DNA of 64,000 nt from Kineobactrum sediminis. Its GTDB lineage: Bacteria; Pseudomonadota; Gammaproteobacteria; Pseudomonadales; Halieaceae. The notes beneath the pieces were generated by a model, which was not told the origin of the DNA, ran no database searches, and saw nothing but the letters and a program-made list of their open reading frames with translations. Positions 18,554 to 26,571 of the stretch are shown here, piece by piece (positions within the stretch are counted from its first letter, which is position 1; every line of letters begins with the position of its first letter). The stretch lies in NCBI RefSeq assembly GCF_002868715.1, contig NZ_PKLZ01000008.1, positions 62,001-126,000 of the forward strand, read 5' to 3'. The translations under genes were made by a program, and so were the position numbers.

Positions 18554-18736
18554 CTACTCGTCGTTACCGGTGTCGACCACTTTCTTGCCGCAGTAAAAGC
18601 CGTCGGCAGTGATGTGGTGGCGACGATGGGTCTCACCGGAAGTCTGGTCCACGCTCAGGGTAGGCCCCTTCAGCGAATCGTGGGACCGACGCATACCGCG
18701 ACGTGAGCGCGTTTTCTTGCTCTTCTGAACAGCCAT
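18554..18736 (-). CDS. rpmF: 50S ribosomal protein L32
   Basis: The 60-residue basic ribosomal protein begins [20 protein letters not shown], the family signature, and continues with [20 protein letters not shown]. Only one cysteine is present, so this is the zinc-free form. It follows yceD by 12 bp, the conserved yceD–rpmF pair. Confidence 0.97.
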   Translation of the reverse strand: MAVQKSKKTRSRRGMRRSHDSLKGPTLSVDQTSGETHRRHHITADGFYCGKKVVDTGNDE

Positions 18737-18748
18737 GACTTACTCCTG

Positions 18749-19276
18749 CTATTTACCGCCGGGCTTTTTTAATTGCGCCAGCACGTCAAAGGGGTTGGGC
18801 CTTTCAGGGAGTGCTTGAGCAGTCTCCGCAGCGAGGTCCACCAATAATTTATTACAATCCGTCTGCTCGTGATAATTAACTACTGGCAACGCCAGTATCA
18901 ATTCATCCTCGACCAGCTCCCGAAGCTCACATTCCTCGCCCGCTACAATGACGGGCTCGAGATGGCTCGGCAAATTTCCTGCCTGCTCATCCGTCCAGAC
19001 CACTCCGAGTGTGCTGTCAGTGTGCAATTCCGTACGCACCGGTTGCAGGCAACGCTGGCAGGTCACTGTGACGGACGCATCCACCACAACTCGCACCACG
19101 TACCTGCCCTCCTCGTCCCGGGACAGCGTAAATACCGTCTCGATTTCTCCTTCGTCACTGGCAAGCAAGCCCCGCAAACGCGGCAATTCAAGCGGCTTTA
19201 ACGTGCCCTTGACGGTCACACCACGGGTGGCAGCCTTGCGGATATCCAGCGTGACGGGAAGAGGGTCGGTCAACAT
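18749..19276 (-). CDS. yceD: YceD/DUF177 family 23S rRNA accumulation protein
   Basis: Required for normal 23S rRNA accumulation in bacteria and plants; molecular action is not settled. The 175-residue protein has the family's core VTVTCQRCLQPVRTEL near residue 80, an acidic segment, and the C-terminal LALPVVNYHEQTDC followed by a proline-rich NPFDVLAQLK. It is directly upstream of rpmF, as in most proteobacteria. Confidence 0.92.
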   Translation of the reverse strand: MLTDPLPVTLDIRKAATRGVTVKGTLKPLELPRLRGLLASDEGEIETVFTLSRDEEGRYVVRVVVDASVTVTCQRCLQPVRTELHTDSTLGVVWTDEQAGNLPSHLEPVIVAGEECELRELVEDELILALPVVNYHEQTDCNKLLVDLAAETAQALPERPNPFDVLAQLKKPGGK

Positions 19277-19373
19277 AGGCGCGCATCATAGGGATGGTTT
19301 AACACTTTGTCAAAAAAATTCTTTAAAATACAACCAGTTCACCGCTTCCCTGCCGCACTCGAGGAAACTGATC

Positions 19374-19952
19374 ATGGGTCTTATTCTAGCCTCCACATCA
19401 CCCTACCGCAAAAACTTGCTGGAGCGGCTGCAAATACCCTTTCGCTGCCTCTCCCCGGAAACCGATGAAACGCCGCTGCCGGGAGAGGCCGCCGCGGCTG
19501 TAGCCGGGCGCCTGGCCCTGGCCAAGGCGCGATCAGTCGCCACCCAGCATCCGGCCAGCCTGGTGATTGGAAGCGACCAGGTCGCGGCACTGGGGACTGT
19601 CGTGCTGGGCAAACCCCTGGATCATGCCAGGGCCAGCGCGCAATTGGCTGCCTGCGCGGGCAAAACCGTACATTTTTACACGGGTCTTGCCCTGTGTTGC
19701 ATCGAACGGGGCATCGAAGAAACCCATGTTGAGCCCTTCAGCGTTCACTTCCGGCCACTAACCGCCGGCATGATCGACAACTACCTGCGGCGAGAGCAAG
19801 CCTACGACTGCGCCGGCAGCTTCAAGTGCGAAGGGCTGGGCATTGCCCTGTTCGAGAGCCTGTCGGGGCAGGACCCCACCAGTCTTGAGGGTTTGCCGCT
19901 GATAGCGCTGACCACGCTGCTTGCGCGAGCCGGCCACCCCGTACTTGCCTGA
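19374..19952 (+). CDS. yceF: 7-methyl-GTP pyrophosphatase, Maf/YceF family
   Basis: Predicted house-cleaning nucleotide pyrophosphatase acting on m7GTP. The 192-residue protein begins MGLILASTSPYRKNLLERL, and has SDQVAAL, GKPL and the FKCEGLGIALFESLSGQDPTSLEGLPL block of the YceF subgroup. GAGGAA lies eight bases before the ATG; a longer open frame running back through yceD on the opposite strand is not coding. It is divergent from yceD–rpmF across a 97-bp promoter region. Confidence 0.92.
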   Translation: MGLILASTSPYRKNLLERLQIPFRCLSPETDETPLPGEAAAAVAGRLALAKARSVATQHPASLVIGSDQVAALGTVVLGKPLDHARASAQLAACAGKTVHFYTGLALCCIERGIEETHVEPFSVHFRPLTAGMIDNYLRREQAYDCAGSFKCEGLGIALFESLSGQDPTSLEGLPLIALTTLLARAGHPVLA

Positions 19953-20058
19953 ACCGGAACCGGTCTTTCGCCCGCCGCAAGGGCGCGTTCGAAGCCGGCG
20001 TTGGCAACACCCTAGTGATCAGCCCAGATATATGCCTATATTATTGATTAAAAAACAG

Positions 20059-20979
20059 CTACTTGCGCAGGTTTTTTAATATAAACTCAAGGTCGTCGTC
20101 CAGCGCCGCCTCGAGCTGCAGGGGCGGCTGTTCTGGCAGCGAGAAACGCAGCGAGCGGGCATGCAGAAACAAACGCTTGAGGCCAATCGAGCGCGCGAGA
20201 GTTTCGGCCTGGTCATCGCTGTATTTGCTGTCGCCAAGGATAGGGTGCCCGGCAAACTGCGCATGTACGCGTATCTGGTGAGTCCGACCGGTAATCGGGC
20301 GGGCCTCCACAAGTGTAGCGTCGGCGAACTGTTCCACTATTGAAAACCCGGTCACCGCAGATTTGCCCTCGCGATCCACCTTGACCATCCGCTCACCGGA
20401 TTGAACGATATTCTTTTGCAGGGGCGCCTCTACAATACGCCGTTCTTTCGGCCAACGACCTGCCACCAGTGCCAGATAACGCTTGTCCACGCCCTCCCCG
20501 CGCAACTGGCGATGAAGCTCCCTCAGCACAGCGGGCTTGCGAGCCACCATGATCAGTCCCGAAGTATCCCGGTCAAGCCGGTGCACCAGCTCCAGGAACC
20601 TGTCCTCCGGGCGCAATTGCCGCAGACACTCGATAAGCCCGTAGTTAAGGCCGCTGCCACCGTGCACTGCAAGCCCCGAGGGCTTGTTGATCACCAGCAG
20701 GCCGGGGTCTTCGTGGACAATACGTTGCGCGATCTGTGCCGCCCAGAACCCCGGTATCATGGGCGCGGCACTGGGCGCCGGCTGGTGCAAAGGCGGAATG
20801 CGCAGTATATCGCCTTCCACCAGACGATAGTCAGCCTTAACCCTGCCTTTGTTAATGCGGAACTCACCCTTACGCAAACCCCGATAGATTCTTGTCTTGG
20901 GTACACCCTTGAGAATTTTCAACAGGTAGTTATCCAGGCGCTGGCCCGCACTGTCGGCCTCAATCTGTTGCTGGCGCAC
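20059..20979 (-). CDS. rluC: 23S rRNA pseudouridine synthase RluC
   Basis: Makes pseudouridines at 955, 2504 and 2580 of 23S rRNA in E. coli. An N-terminal S4 RNA-binding domain (AGQRLDNYLLKILKGVPKTRIYRGLRKGEFRIN, described in parts) precedes the catalytic domain with Asp in LVHRLDRDTSGL and RPITGRTHQIRVH. The chosen start is GTG at 20979 behind AAAGGG, giving 306 residues; CTG codons at 21000 or 21006 are alternatives because no ATG is in frame near the family's N-terminus. The gene is divergent from rne, the usual arrangement. Confidence 0.9.
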   Translation of the reverse strand: MRQQQIEADSAGQRLDNYLLKILKGVPKTRIYRGLRKGEFRINKGRVKADYRLVEGDILRIPPLHQPAPSAAPMIPGFWAAQIAQRIVHEDPGLLVINKPSGLAVHGGSGLNYGLIECLRQLRPEDRFLELVHRLDRDTSGLIMVARKPAVLRELHRQLRGEGVDKRYLALVAGRWPKERRIVEAPLQKNIVQSGERMVKVDREGKSAVTGFSIVEQFADATLVEARPITGRTHQIRVHAQFAGHPILGDSKYSDDQAETLARSIGLKRLFLHARSLRFSLPEQPPLQLEAALDDDLEFILKNLRK

Positions 20980-21037
20980 GGCGCCCTTTGGCTCATTCAG
21001 GATCAGATCACTCTTTAATAAGAAAAACGTTTGATAA

Positions 21038-21066
21038 TTGAAGCACTTACCATTTACTGCTATAGT
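21038..21066 (+). promoter_or_regulatory. Strong sigma70 promoter for rne
   Basis: -35 TTGAAG (21038–21043), 17-bp spacer and extended -10 TGCTATAGT (hexamer 21061–21066). Predicted start is near 21073, which implies a leader of about 530 bases before the rne ATG. Confidence 0.65.
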
Positions 21067-21605
21067 CCGGCGCGTGTGTCCGGGGTCGAGGTGCAAAAAC
21101 AGCCTTCCCCCACTCACGCACTTCCCGGATGACAGCAGGGCCTGCCGACGCAATCGCAAGGTTCCATCAGGGTAAGCACACGCGTGTAAACACACAAAAG
21201 GCTGTCGACGTAGCTGGCGCCTGGTGGGTCTTAACCCCCTGGCACCGACCTTATTATCGCGTCGATACATATGAACCGCGCAGTAAGACTGCCGGGGCAC
21301 AGAATCAGTTGTTACTTTGGGCAACGTTGTCGCATTCGTCAGGTGTTGCGACACTACCAAAAAGGGGGGTAGAGCGCCAGCGCATCTTCCCTCCCCAGCG
21401 TTGCCCGGCGCCGTTCCCTCGGGTGCGCCGCTGCCATACAGATCACCTGAGCGTACAGAGTAGCGCCAATGCAACGCCCTGCCCATTTCGGGCCCGGCAA
21501 CTGTTGTAGCGGCTTTCCACAACTCTGCTATGCCTGGCTCACAGCCGGCTGTATAGCTGATACTCGCCCTGCCAGACCTGTGCGCACCAGGTAAAATGGC
21601 ACATC
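21067..21605 (+). promoter_or_regulatory. Long 5' leader of rne
   Basis: No protein gene fits this stretch. In E. coli a 361-nt rne leader binds RNase E and lets the enzyme destabilise its own mRNA. The leader here is longer, begins at a strong promoter and contains several short inverted repeats. Self-regulation is inferred from position, not shown. The remaining divergent spacer (20980–21037) holds the rluC upstream region. Confidence 0.5.
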
Positions 21606-24470
21606 ATGAAAAAAATGCTTATCAATGCGACCCAGCCCGAAGAGCTGCGCGTCGCCCTCGTTGACGGCCAGCGTCTGTACGATCTGGATATCGAAAACCG
21701 CACCCGTCTGCAAAAAAAATCCAACATCTATAAAGGCAAGATCACCCGCGTAGAGCCCAGCCTGGAGGCGGCATTCGTTGAATTCGGCGCCGACCGGCAC
21801 GGCTTCCTGCCCCTGAAAGAAATTTCCCGGGAATACTTTTACAAGGACCCGGGTCCCGTCGAGGGCCGCCTGAAGATCAAGGAAGTGGTCAAGGAAGGCA
21901 CCGAGATCATCGTCCAGGTCGACAAGGAAGAGCGTGGCAACAAGGGCGCGGCCCTGACCACCTTTATCAGTCTCGCCGGTCGCTACATGGTCCTGATGCC
22001 GAACAATCCCCGCGCCGGCGGCATTTCCCGTCGCATTGAAGGCGAGGAGCGCAGCGAGCTGCGCGAGGCGTTGAGCGGGCTCGAAATCCCCAACGGCATG
22101 GGCGTTATCATCCGCACCGCCGGGGTCGGCCGCTCCACAGAAGAACTCCAGTGGGATCTCAACTACCTGCTGCAACTCTGGGAATCCATTACCACAGCCA
22201 ACGAGGAAGTCCGGGCACCTGCCCTGCTCTTCCAGGAAAGTAATGTCATTATCCGGGCCGTTCGGGATTATCTGCGCGACGATATTGACCAGGTGGTGAT
22301 CGACTCCGACGACGCCTTCGCCGAGGCATTCGAATTCGTCAGCATGGTCATGCCCAAGTACAAGAGCAAGATCCGCCGCTACGAAGACAACATCCCCCTG
22401 TTCAACCGGTTCCAGATAGAGAGCCAGATTGAAACGGCCTTCCAGCGCGAAGTACGGCTGCCCTCAGGTGGCTCCATCGTGATCGACCCTACCGAAGCGC
22501 TGGTGTCCATTGACATCAACTCTGCGCGCGCCACCAAGGGTACCGATATCGAAGATACTGCGCTGCAGACCAACCTTGAAGCGGCCGATGAAATCGCCCG
22601 CCAGCTGCGCCTGCGGGACATGGGCGGCCTGGTGGTTATCGACTTCATCGACATGCTCGCGCCACGCAACCAGCGCCAGGTTGAAAACCGCGTACGCGAC
22701 GCTCTCGAGGTCGACCGGGCACGCGTCCAGGTGGGTCGCATCTCCCGCTTCGGCCTGCTGGAAATGTCACGTCAACGGTTGCGGCCTTCCCTGGGGGAGA
22801 CCAGCGCGATTGTCTGCCCACGCTGCACCGGCCAGGGCACCATTCGCGACACCAAGTCCCTGGCACTCTCCATCCTGCGCCTGATGGAAGAAGAGGCCAT
22901 CAAGGACCGCAGCGCCGAAGTTCGCGCTATCGTGCCAGTGGATGTCGCCGCCTATCTGCTGAACGAGAAGCGCGCTGCCCTGAGTGAAATCGAACAGGTC
23001 ACCCGCGCCCGCATGCTGGTCATCCCCAACCCCAACCTGGAAACACCGCATTTTGAAGTTCAGCGCCTGCGCGATGATGAAATCTCCGAAGATCGTGCGG
23101 TCAGTTACAAGATCGAGATCGCAGTACCGGATCCGGACCTTGTCAGCGACGCCCATTCTGCAACACTGCCGCCTCAGGAAGCCGCTGTACAACGCCTGAA
23201 GCCGCAAATGCCCGCACCCGAAGCGGTTGAAAAACCCGTTGAGGAGAAGCGCCCGCGCAAGCAGGCCAGCAGGCCAAAAGCACAGCAGCGGGCAGAGCCG
23301 TCCGCCGCCAGGCCTGGTCTCGTTGGTCGCCTGATGGGCATGCTGTTCGGCGAGGCTGAAAAGGCGCCGGAACCGGAACCCGTAAAGGCACGCAAGCCTG
23401 CGAAGGAAGAAAAGAAACCCGAAGCCGATGAAAAATCCGAAGGCCGCGGTCGCAGTCGTGGCCGGGGTGGACGCCGGCGCAGCAGTGGTAGCGCAACACA
23501 GGCAGGCGCTGCGACTGCAGAAGCAGATTCCGGCACTACCCAGGCCAGGAGTGAACGTCCGGCGCGTGCCGAGCAGGAAGAACGTACAGGCGACGAGGCC
23601 GCACCTCGCCCCCGCAAGCGCGGAGGCAAACGCCGTCGCTCCGAACAGGGCTCCGAAAAAGAAGGCCAGGCAACAGCCGAGGTGGCGACTACTGAAGAAC
23701 CGGTCACTGAAGCCGATACCGGTGATGAACAGGACAAGCCGCGCAAACGGCCCGGTGACATGAAGCGCAGCGAACCCCGCCGCCGCCGTCGCAGCAAGCC
23801 AAAAACAGATGAGGCAACTGCTGCGACCGAGGGTGAGGCCGCCGTCAGCGAGGCGAGCGCCAGTGCGAGTGAGACTGCAGAAAGTGTTGAAGCTGCGGAA
23901 GTGGCGCCAAAAGCGCAGGAAGAGCAGCCGACAGCATCAGTTGCGTCCGAACCGGAAGCTGAGGCCAAGCCCGAAACGGCTGCGCCTGTTGCGTCCGAAC
24001 CGGAGGCTGAGGTCAAACCCGAAGCCCCCGCGGCTGTGGCTGTGGCTTCAGAACCGGAAGCCGAAACCAAGCCCGAAGCACAGACCGAGCCTGTGCCTGA
24101 AGCGATGGCTGAGGCCCAGGTCCAGCCCGAGGCAGCGCCAGAGCCTGCTGCAGAGGTTCAGCCCGAACCGAAAGCAGAGCCCAAACCGAAAGCCAAGTCG
24201 CGCGCCAGGGCCAAGCCGGCAGCCGAAACCCCTGAGGTTGTTGAGGCCAAAGCACCCGCCGGCATTACTGCCGACGGCCGCGCCTGCAACGATCCCCGGG
24301 TAGCCCCGAACCGTATTGAACGCGTCGAGATAGCCACCGGCCATCCGGTACTGTTCAAGGCGGAGCAGGCGCCGCCGGCCCCCGCGGTAGAGCGTGCGGC
24401 TCCGCGTGCCAGCAATGACCCCCGCGGTCAGCGCCCGACGGCTGCAACGCAGGAAACTGCAGAGGGCTAA
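21606..24470 (+). CDS. rne: Ribonuclease E
   Basis: Main endonuclease of mRNA decay and rRNA/tRNA processing and scaffold of the degradosome. The 954-residue protein starts [21 protein letters not shown]. An S1 domain lies near residues 35–120. Catalytic aspartates fall at residues 303 ([10 protein letters not shown]) and 346 (VIDFIDM), and the zinc-link cysteines at 404 and 407 (CPRCTGQG), the same numbers as in E. coli. From about residue 530 the protein is unstructured, with arginine-rich stretches ([21 protein letters not shown]) likely to bind RNA, then Pro/Glu/Ala repeats and two NDPR boxes at the end. Confidence 0.97.
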   Translation: MKKMLINATQPEELRVALVDGQRLYDLDIENRTRLQKKSNIYKGKITRVEPSLEAAFVEFGADRHGFLPLKEISREYFYKDPGPVEGRLKIKEVVKEGTEIIVQVDKEERGNKGAALTTFISLAGRYMVLMPNNPRAGGISRRIEGEERSELREALSGLEIPNGMGVIIRTAGVGRSTEELQWDLNYLLQLWESITTANEEVRAPALLFQESNVIIRAVRDYLRDDIDQVVIDSDDAFAEAFEFVSMVMPKYKSKIRRYEDNIPLFNRFQIESQIETAFQREVRLPSGGSIVIDPTEALVSIDINSARATKGTDIEDTALQTNLEAADEIARQLRLRDMGGLVVIDFIDMLAPRNQRQVENRVRDALEVDRARVQVGRISRFGLLEMSRQRLRPSLGETSAIVCPRCTGQGTIRDTKSLALSILRLMEEEAIKDRSAEVRAIVPVDVAAYLLNEKRAALSEIEQVTRARMLVIPNPNLETPHFEVQRLRDDEISEDRAVSYKIEIAVPDPDLVSDAHSATLPPQEAAVQRLKPQMPAPEAVEKPVEEKRPRKQASRPKAQQRAEPSAARPGLVGRLMGMLFGEAEKAPEPEPVKARKPAKEEKKPEADEKSEGRGRSRGRGGRRRSSGSATQAGAATAEADSGTTQARSERPARAEQEERTGDEAAPRPRKRGGKRRRSEQGSEKEGQATAEVATTEEPVTEADTGDEQDKPRKRPGDMKRSEPRRRRRSKPKTDEATAATEGEAAVSEASASASETAESVEAAEVAPKAQEEQPTASVASEPEAEAKPETAAPVASEPEAEVKPEAPAAVAVASEPEAETKPEAQTEPVPEAMAEAQVQPEAAPEPAAEVQPEPKAEPKPKAKSRARAKPAAETPEVVEAKAPAGITADGRACNDPRVAPNRIERVEIATGHPVLFKAEQAPPAPAVERAAPRASNDPRGQRPTAATQETAEG
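23940..24077 (+). repeat. Three 36-bp repeats within rne coding for [11 protein letters not shown]
   Basis: Units at 23940–23975, 23988–24023 and 24042–24077 encode V-A-S-E-P-E-A-E-x-K-P-E with few base changes, mostly in third positions. They lie in the disordered tail of RNase E and may act as an acidic spacer between RNA- and partner-binding patches. Confidence 0.8.
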
Positions 24471-24508
24471 AAAATGCTGCTAAAAGCGTGCCCGGGGAGC
24501 TCCGGCCC

Positions 24509-24536
24509 TTGTGCACGCTAGACAGCACTGTATAAT
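24509..24536 (+). promoter_or_regulatory. Promoter for tRNA-Ser
   Basis: A perfect -10 TATAAT (24531–24536) lies 16 bp after a weak -35 TTGTGC (24509–24514). The predicted start is near 24543, about 29 bases before the mature tRNA. Confidence 0.6.
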
Positions 24537-24571
24537 CTCGCCTGCCTCGCTGCAGTGGGGTGCAACAACAC

Positions 24572-24661
24572 GGTGGGCTGGCTGAGTGGTCGAAAGCGGC
24601 GGTCTTGAAAACCGTTGAGGGTTTATCCCCTCCCGGGGTTCGAATCCCTGGCCCACCGCCA
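24572..24661 (+). tRNA. tRNA-Ser(UGA)
   Basis: A 90-nt class II tRNA with encoded CCA. Acceptor stem GGTGGGC/GCCCACC, discriminator G, anticodon loop CTTGAAA with TGA anticodon, a long variable arm (GAGGGTTTATCCCCTC) and T loop GTTCGAATC. It reads UCA codons. It has its own promoter and terminator. Confidence 0.95.
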
Positions 24662-24673
24662 TACAAAGAACAC

Positions 24674-24701
24674 AAAAAAGCCCGGATATCCGGGCTTTTT
24701 T
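24674..24701 (+). terminator. Intrinsic terminator after tRNA-Ser
   Basis: Perfect palindrome GCCCGGATATCCGGGC (24680–24695) flanked by A6 and T6, so it can work in both directions. On plus it ends tRNA-Ser, and on minus it could catch read-through from acpH. Confidence 0.85.
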
Positions 24702-24728
24702 GTTTCCGATCCCCACACTCAAACCCCT

Positions 24729-24876
24729 GGGGTCAGGTCTCGCATTGTAGCAACGGGGGTAAAACCCACCTCATACTCGAGCTGCACGGCCTAGGGCGGG
24801 AGCTCACTGCCTTCCTGTACTGCGGGTTAACCCGAATGGGTGTCCGGGTGAATGCTACAATGCGAGACCTGACCCC
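24729..24876. repeat. REPIN-like element with 24-bp perfect inverted ends
   Basis: The ends 24729–24752 and 24853–24876 are perfect 24-bp inverted repeats, from GGGGTCAGGTCTCG to TGTAGCA. Between them lie 100 bp containing smaller palindromes, for example GGGTTAACCC at 24824. The same core recurs at 26503–26547. The form, two REP-like units in opposite orientation, is that of REPINs moved by RAYT (Y1) transposases; no such transposase is in this window. The right half overlaps the end of acpH and supplies its last residues and stop. Confidence 0.8.
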
Positions 24877-25459
24877 GGCCTTGGTGGCCCCATCCCTGGC
24901 TAGCCATTGCCTCGGGAAAAAATACGAGAAAGCCCGTTTCGAATACCTCATAATGCCTGTTTATGTCGTCAATTGCGTGCCCCAGCGGGTTTTCATACCG
25001 CAACCTGTTCGAAATACGTTGCAATACCCTGTCGACCCCCACAAGACTCTCGCAGCTATACAGCCAGTCAGCGGCGATCATGCGCGGTACAAAATCAGCC
25101 AGCTGCCCGGGAAGAATCGCTTCATGCGTAGTCAGCGTCGCGTAAACCTCATTTACAAACGGCCTTTGCATGACCTCGGAAAATCGCGACCAGTGCTTAA
25201 TCAGGTAATGATCGAAAACAACATCGAGTAGAATGCCGGCATAACGCCGGTTTACCGGCTTGAAGATTTTTTTCAACTCCGCTGTTACCTCATGCTGGTC
25301 AGTAAAAACATCCACCCGCCGATGCTGCCTGATACCTTCCCGCACCCGCGCATGGATCTCCAGCCCGTCAAGCGGACCTTTCACGAAATCACCCGACAGG
25401 TTGCCGATCAGACTGTGGTGACCCGCATTGGCCAGCAGTGCATGGGCGAGATGGTTCAT
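24827..25459 (-). CDS. acpH: Acyl carrier protein phosphodiesterase (AcpH family) with element-derived C-terminus
   Basis: AcpH removes the 4'-phosphopantetheine arm from acyl carrier protein. The 210-residue protein starts MNHLAHALLANAGHHSLIGN; a TTG four codons upstream is the alternative. Family landmarks are GDFVKG, GIRQHRRVDVFTD, LDVVFDHYLIKHW and the end FETGFLVFFPEAMA, where homologues stop. The last 20 or so residues (GRGQVSHCSIHPDTHSG) are read from the right half of the REPIN-like element, and the TAA lies in its internal palindrome. The tail is probably harmless. It is divergent from the cation exporter across 161 bp. Confidence 0.87.
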   Translation of the reverse strand: MNHLAHALLANAGHHSLIGNLSGDFVKGPLDGLEIHARVREGIRQHRRVDVFTDQHEVTAELKKIFKPVNRRYAGILLDVVFDHYLIKHWSRFSEVMQRPFVNEVYATLTTHEAILPGQLADFVPRMIAADWLYSCESLVGVDRVLQRISNRLRYENPLGHAIDDINRHYEVFETGFLVFFPEAMASQGWGHQGRGQVSHCSIHPDTHSG

Positions 25460-25620
25460 GAGTACGCACAATCCTTTTCCAACAAAAAGCCAGTCTATCG
25501 TGATGCCTCCAGTGAGGCGAGAGCCTGGCGCCTATCCGCCGCAACGCGCTCCAAAGCACGCACAGTGCTAAACTGTCTTTAAACCCTTTCGGAGTCAGCA
25601 ACCGGAGGTAGTTCATCCAC

Positions 25621-26520
25621 ATGAATGCACAACACCAACATGCGCCTGCCAGTTATGGCAAGGCCTTCACCATCGGTATCACGCTGAACTTCGGGTTTGT
25701 GATTATCGAAGCCATTTACGGCTGGAGAACCGGTTCCCTGGCACTCCTTGCGGACGCGGCACACAACCTGAGTGATGTGGGAGCTTTGCTGCTGGCCTGG
25801 GCAGCATTTGCTGCCGGTCGCTTGCCGGCAACCCGGCGACGCACCTATGGCTGGGGCCGCGCCTCTATTTTGGCAAGCCTGGTCAACGCTACGGTCCTGC
25901 TGGTCGGCATGGTTTATCTGGCCTGGGTATCAATCCAGCGCTTACAGACCTCGGTCACAGTAGACGCCGGCACGGTCATGATAGTTGCAGGGATTGGTGT
26001 GGTCATCAACGCCGCAACCGCTTGGCTTTTCCTCGCAGGTAGCAAACACGACCTTAATATCCGCGGCGCTTTTTTACACATGGCGGCGGACACGCTGGTC
26101 TCAGTGGGCGTGGTTATCGCCGGCGGCCTCTATCTCTGGCGCGGCTGGACCTGGATTGATCCCGCGGTAGGACTGTTGATTGCGATGATGATTATCATTG
26201 CCACCTGGTCACTGTTTCGCCAGTCGCTGCATTTATTGTTTGATGGTGTGCCTTACGGACTGGAATTTGACGCCGTACGTTCGGCGCTGCTGGAACTGCC
26301 GGGCGTCATCGACGTCCACGACTTGCATGTGTGGGCGATGAGTACTGAGGATAATGCATTGACAGCACATCTCGTTGTAGAAAGTTACCCGGCCAATGAT
26401 GAACTCCTGGAACAGGCTGTGGCGATGCTAAAAGCACGGTTCGGAATCCAGCACGCTGCGCTGCAACAGGAATCCACCGAGTTTGCCGCCAGATGCCAGA
26501 ACTCAGGCCTCGCATTGTAA
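25621..26520 (+). CDS. CDF-family divalent cation (zinc) exporter
   Basis: Proton-coupled efflux of Zn(II) or related ions across the inner membrane. The 299-residue protein has six membrane segments and both metal-site motifs of the family: ADAAHNLSDVGALLL in segment 2 and LHMAADTLVSVGV in segment 5. A cytoplasmic ferredoxin-like domain (DVHDLHVWAMSTEDNALTAHL) follows near residue 240. GGAGGT lies 11 bases before the ATG. The final GLAL and the stop TAA are part of the REP-like palindrome at 26503–26547. The N-terminus has only two His, unlike His-rich ZitB/CzcD types; the exact metal is inferred. Confidence 0.9.
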   Translation: MNAQHQHAPASYGKAFTIGITLNFGFVIIEAIYGWRTGSLALLADAAHNLSDVGALLLAWAAFAAGRLPATRRRTYGWGRASILASLVNATVLLVGMVYLAWVSIQRLQTSVTVDAGTVMIVAGIGVVINAATAWLFLAGSKHDLNIRGAFLHMAADTLVSVGVVIAGGLYLWRGWTWIDPAVGLLIAMMIIIATWSLFRQSLHLLFDGVPYGLEFDAVRSALLELPGVIDVHDLHVWAMSTEDNALTAHLVVESYPANDELLEQAVAMLKARFGIQHAALQQESTEFAARCQNSGLAL

Positions 26521-26547
26521 CATTGTTACAATGCGAGACCTGACCCC
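26503..26547. repeat. REP-like palindrome at the convergent ends of two genes
   Basis: Arms 26503–26521 and 26525–26543 are 19-bp inverted repeats with one mismatch and a 3-base loop, followed by CCCC. The right arm matches the right end of the 24.8-kb element (TACAATGCGAGACCTGACCCC, spanning the core). It carries the stop codon of the cation exporter and ends 25 bp before the GMC oxidoreductase stop. Confidence 0.8.
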
Positions 26548-26571
26548 GAATTCTTGACTCCCGAGTTCTGG

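Noticed and set aside
18948-19373. Upstream extension of yceF through yceD
   Set aside because: The family N-terminus MGLILASTSPYRK with GAGGAA before it marks the start; the extension is antisense to yceD.
20401-21018. A 205-codon plus-strand open frame across rluC
   Set aside because: It lies opposite a clear pseudouridine synthase with intact motifs; the product shows no family features.
20980-21522. Upstream extension of rluC by about 180 codons
   Set aside because: It crosses the rne promoter and leader and has no similarity to pseudouridine synthases.
23174-24070. A 298-codon open frame antisense to rne
   Set aside because: It mirrors the repetitive Glu/Pro/Ala coding of RNase E, giving a Ser/Ala/Gly-rich product with no domain, and it has no ribosome-binding site.
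24729-24876. Possible CRISPR or attachment site at the repeat near tRNA-Ser
   Set aside because: The element is an inverted pair, not regularly spaced direct repeats, and it does not duplicate tRNA sequence; no integrase is nearby.
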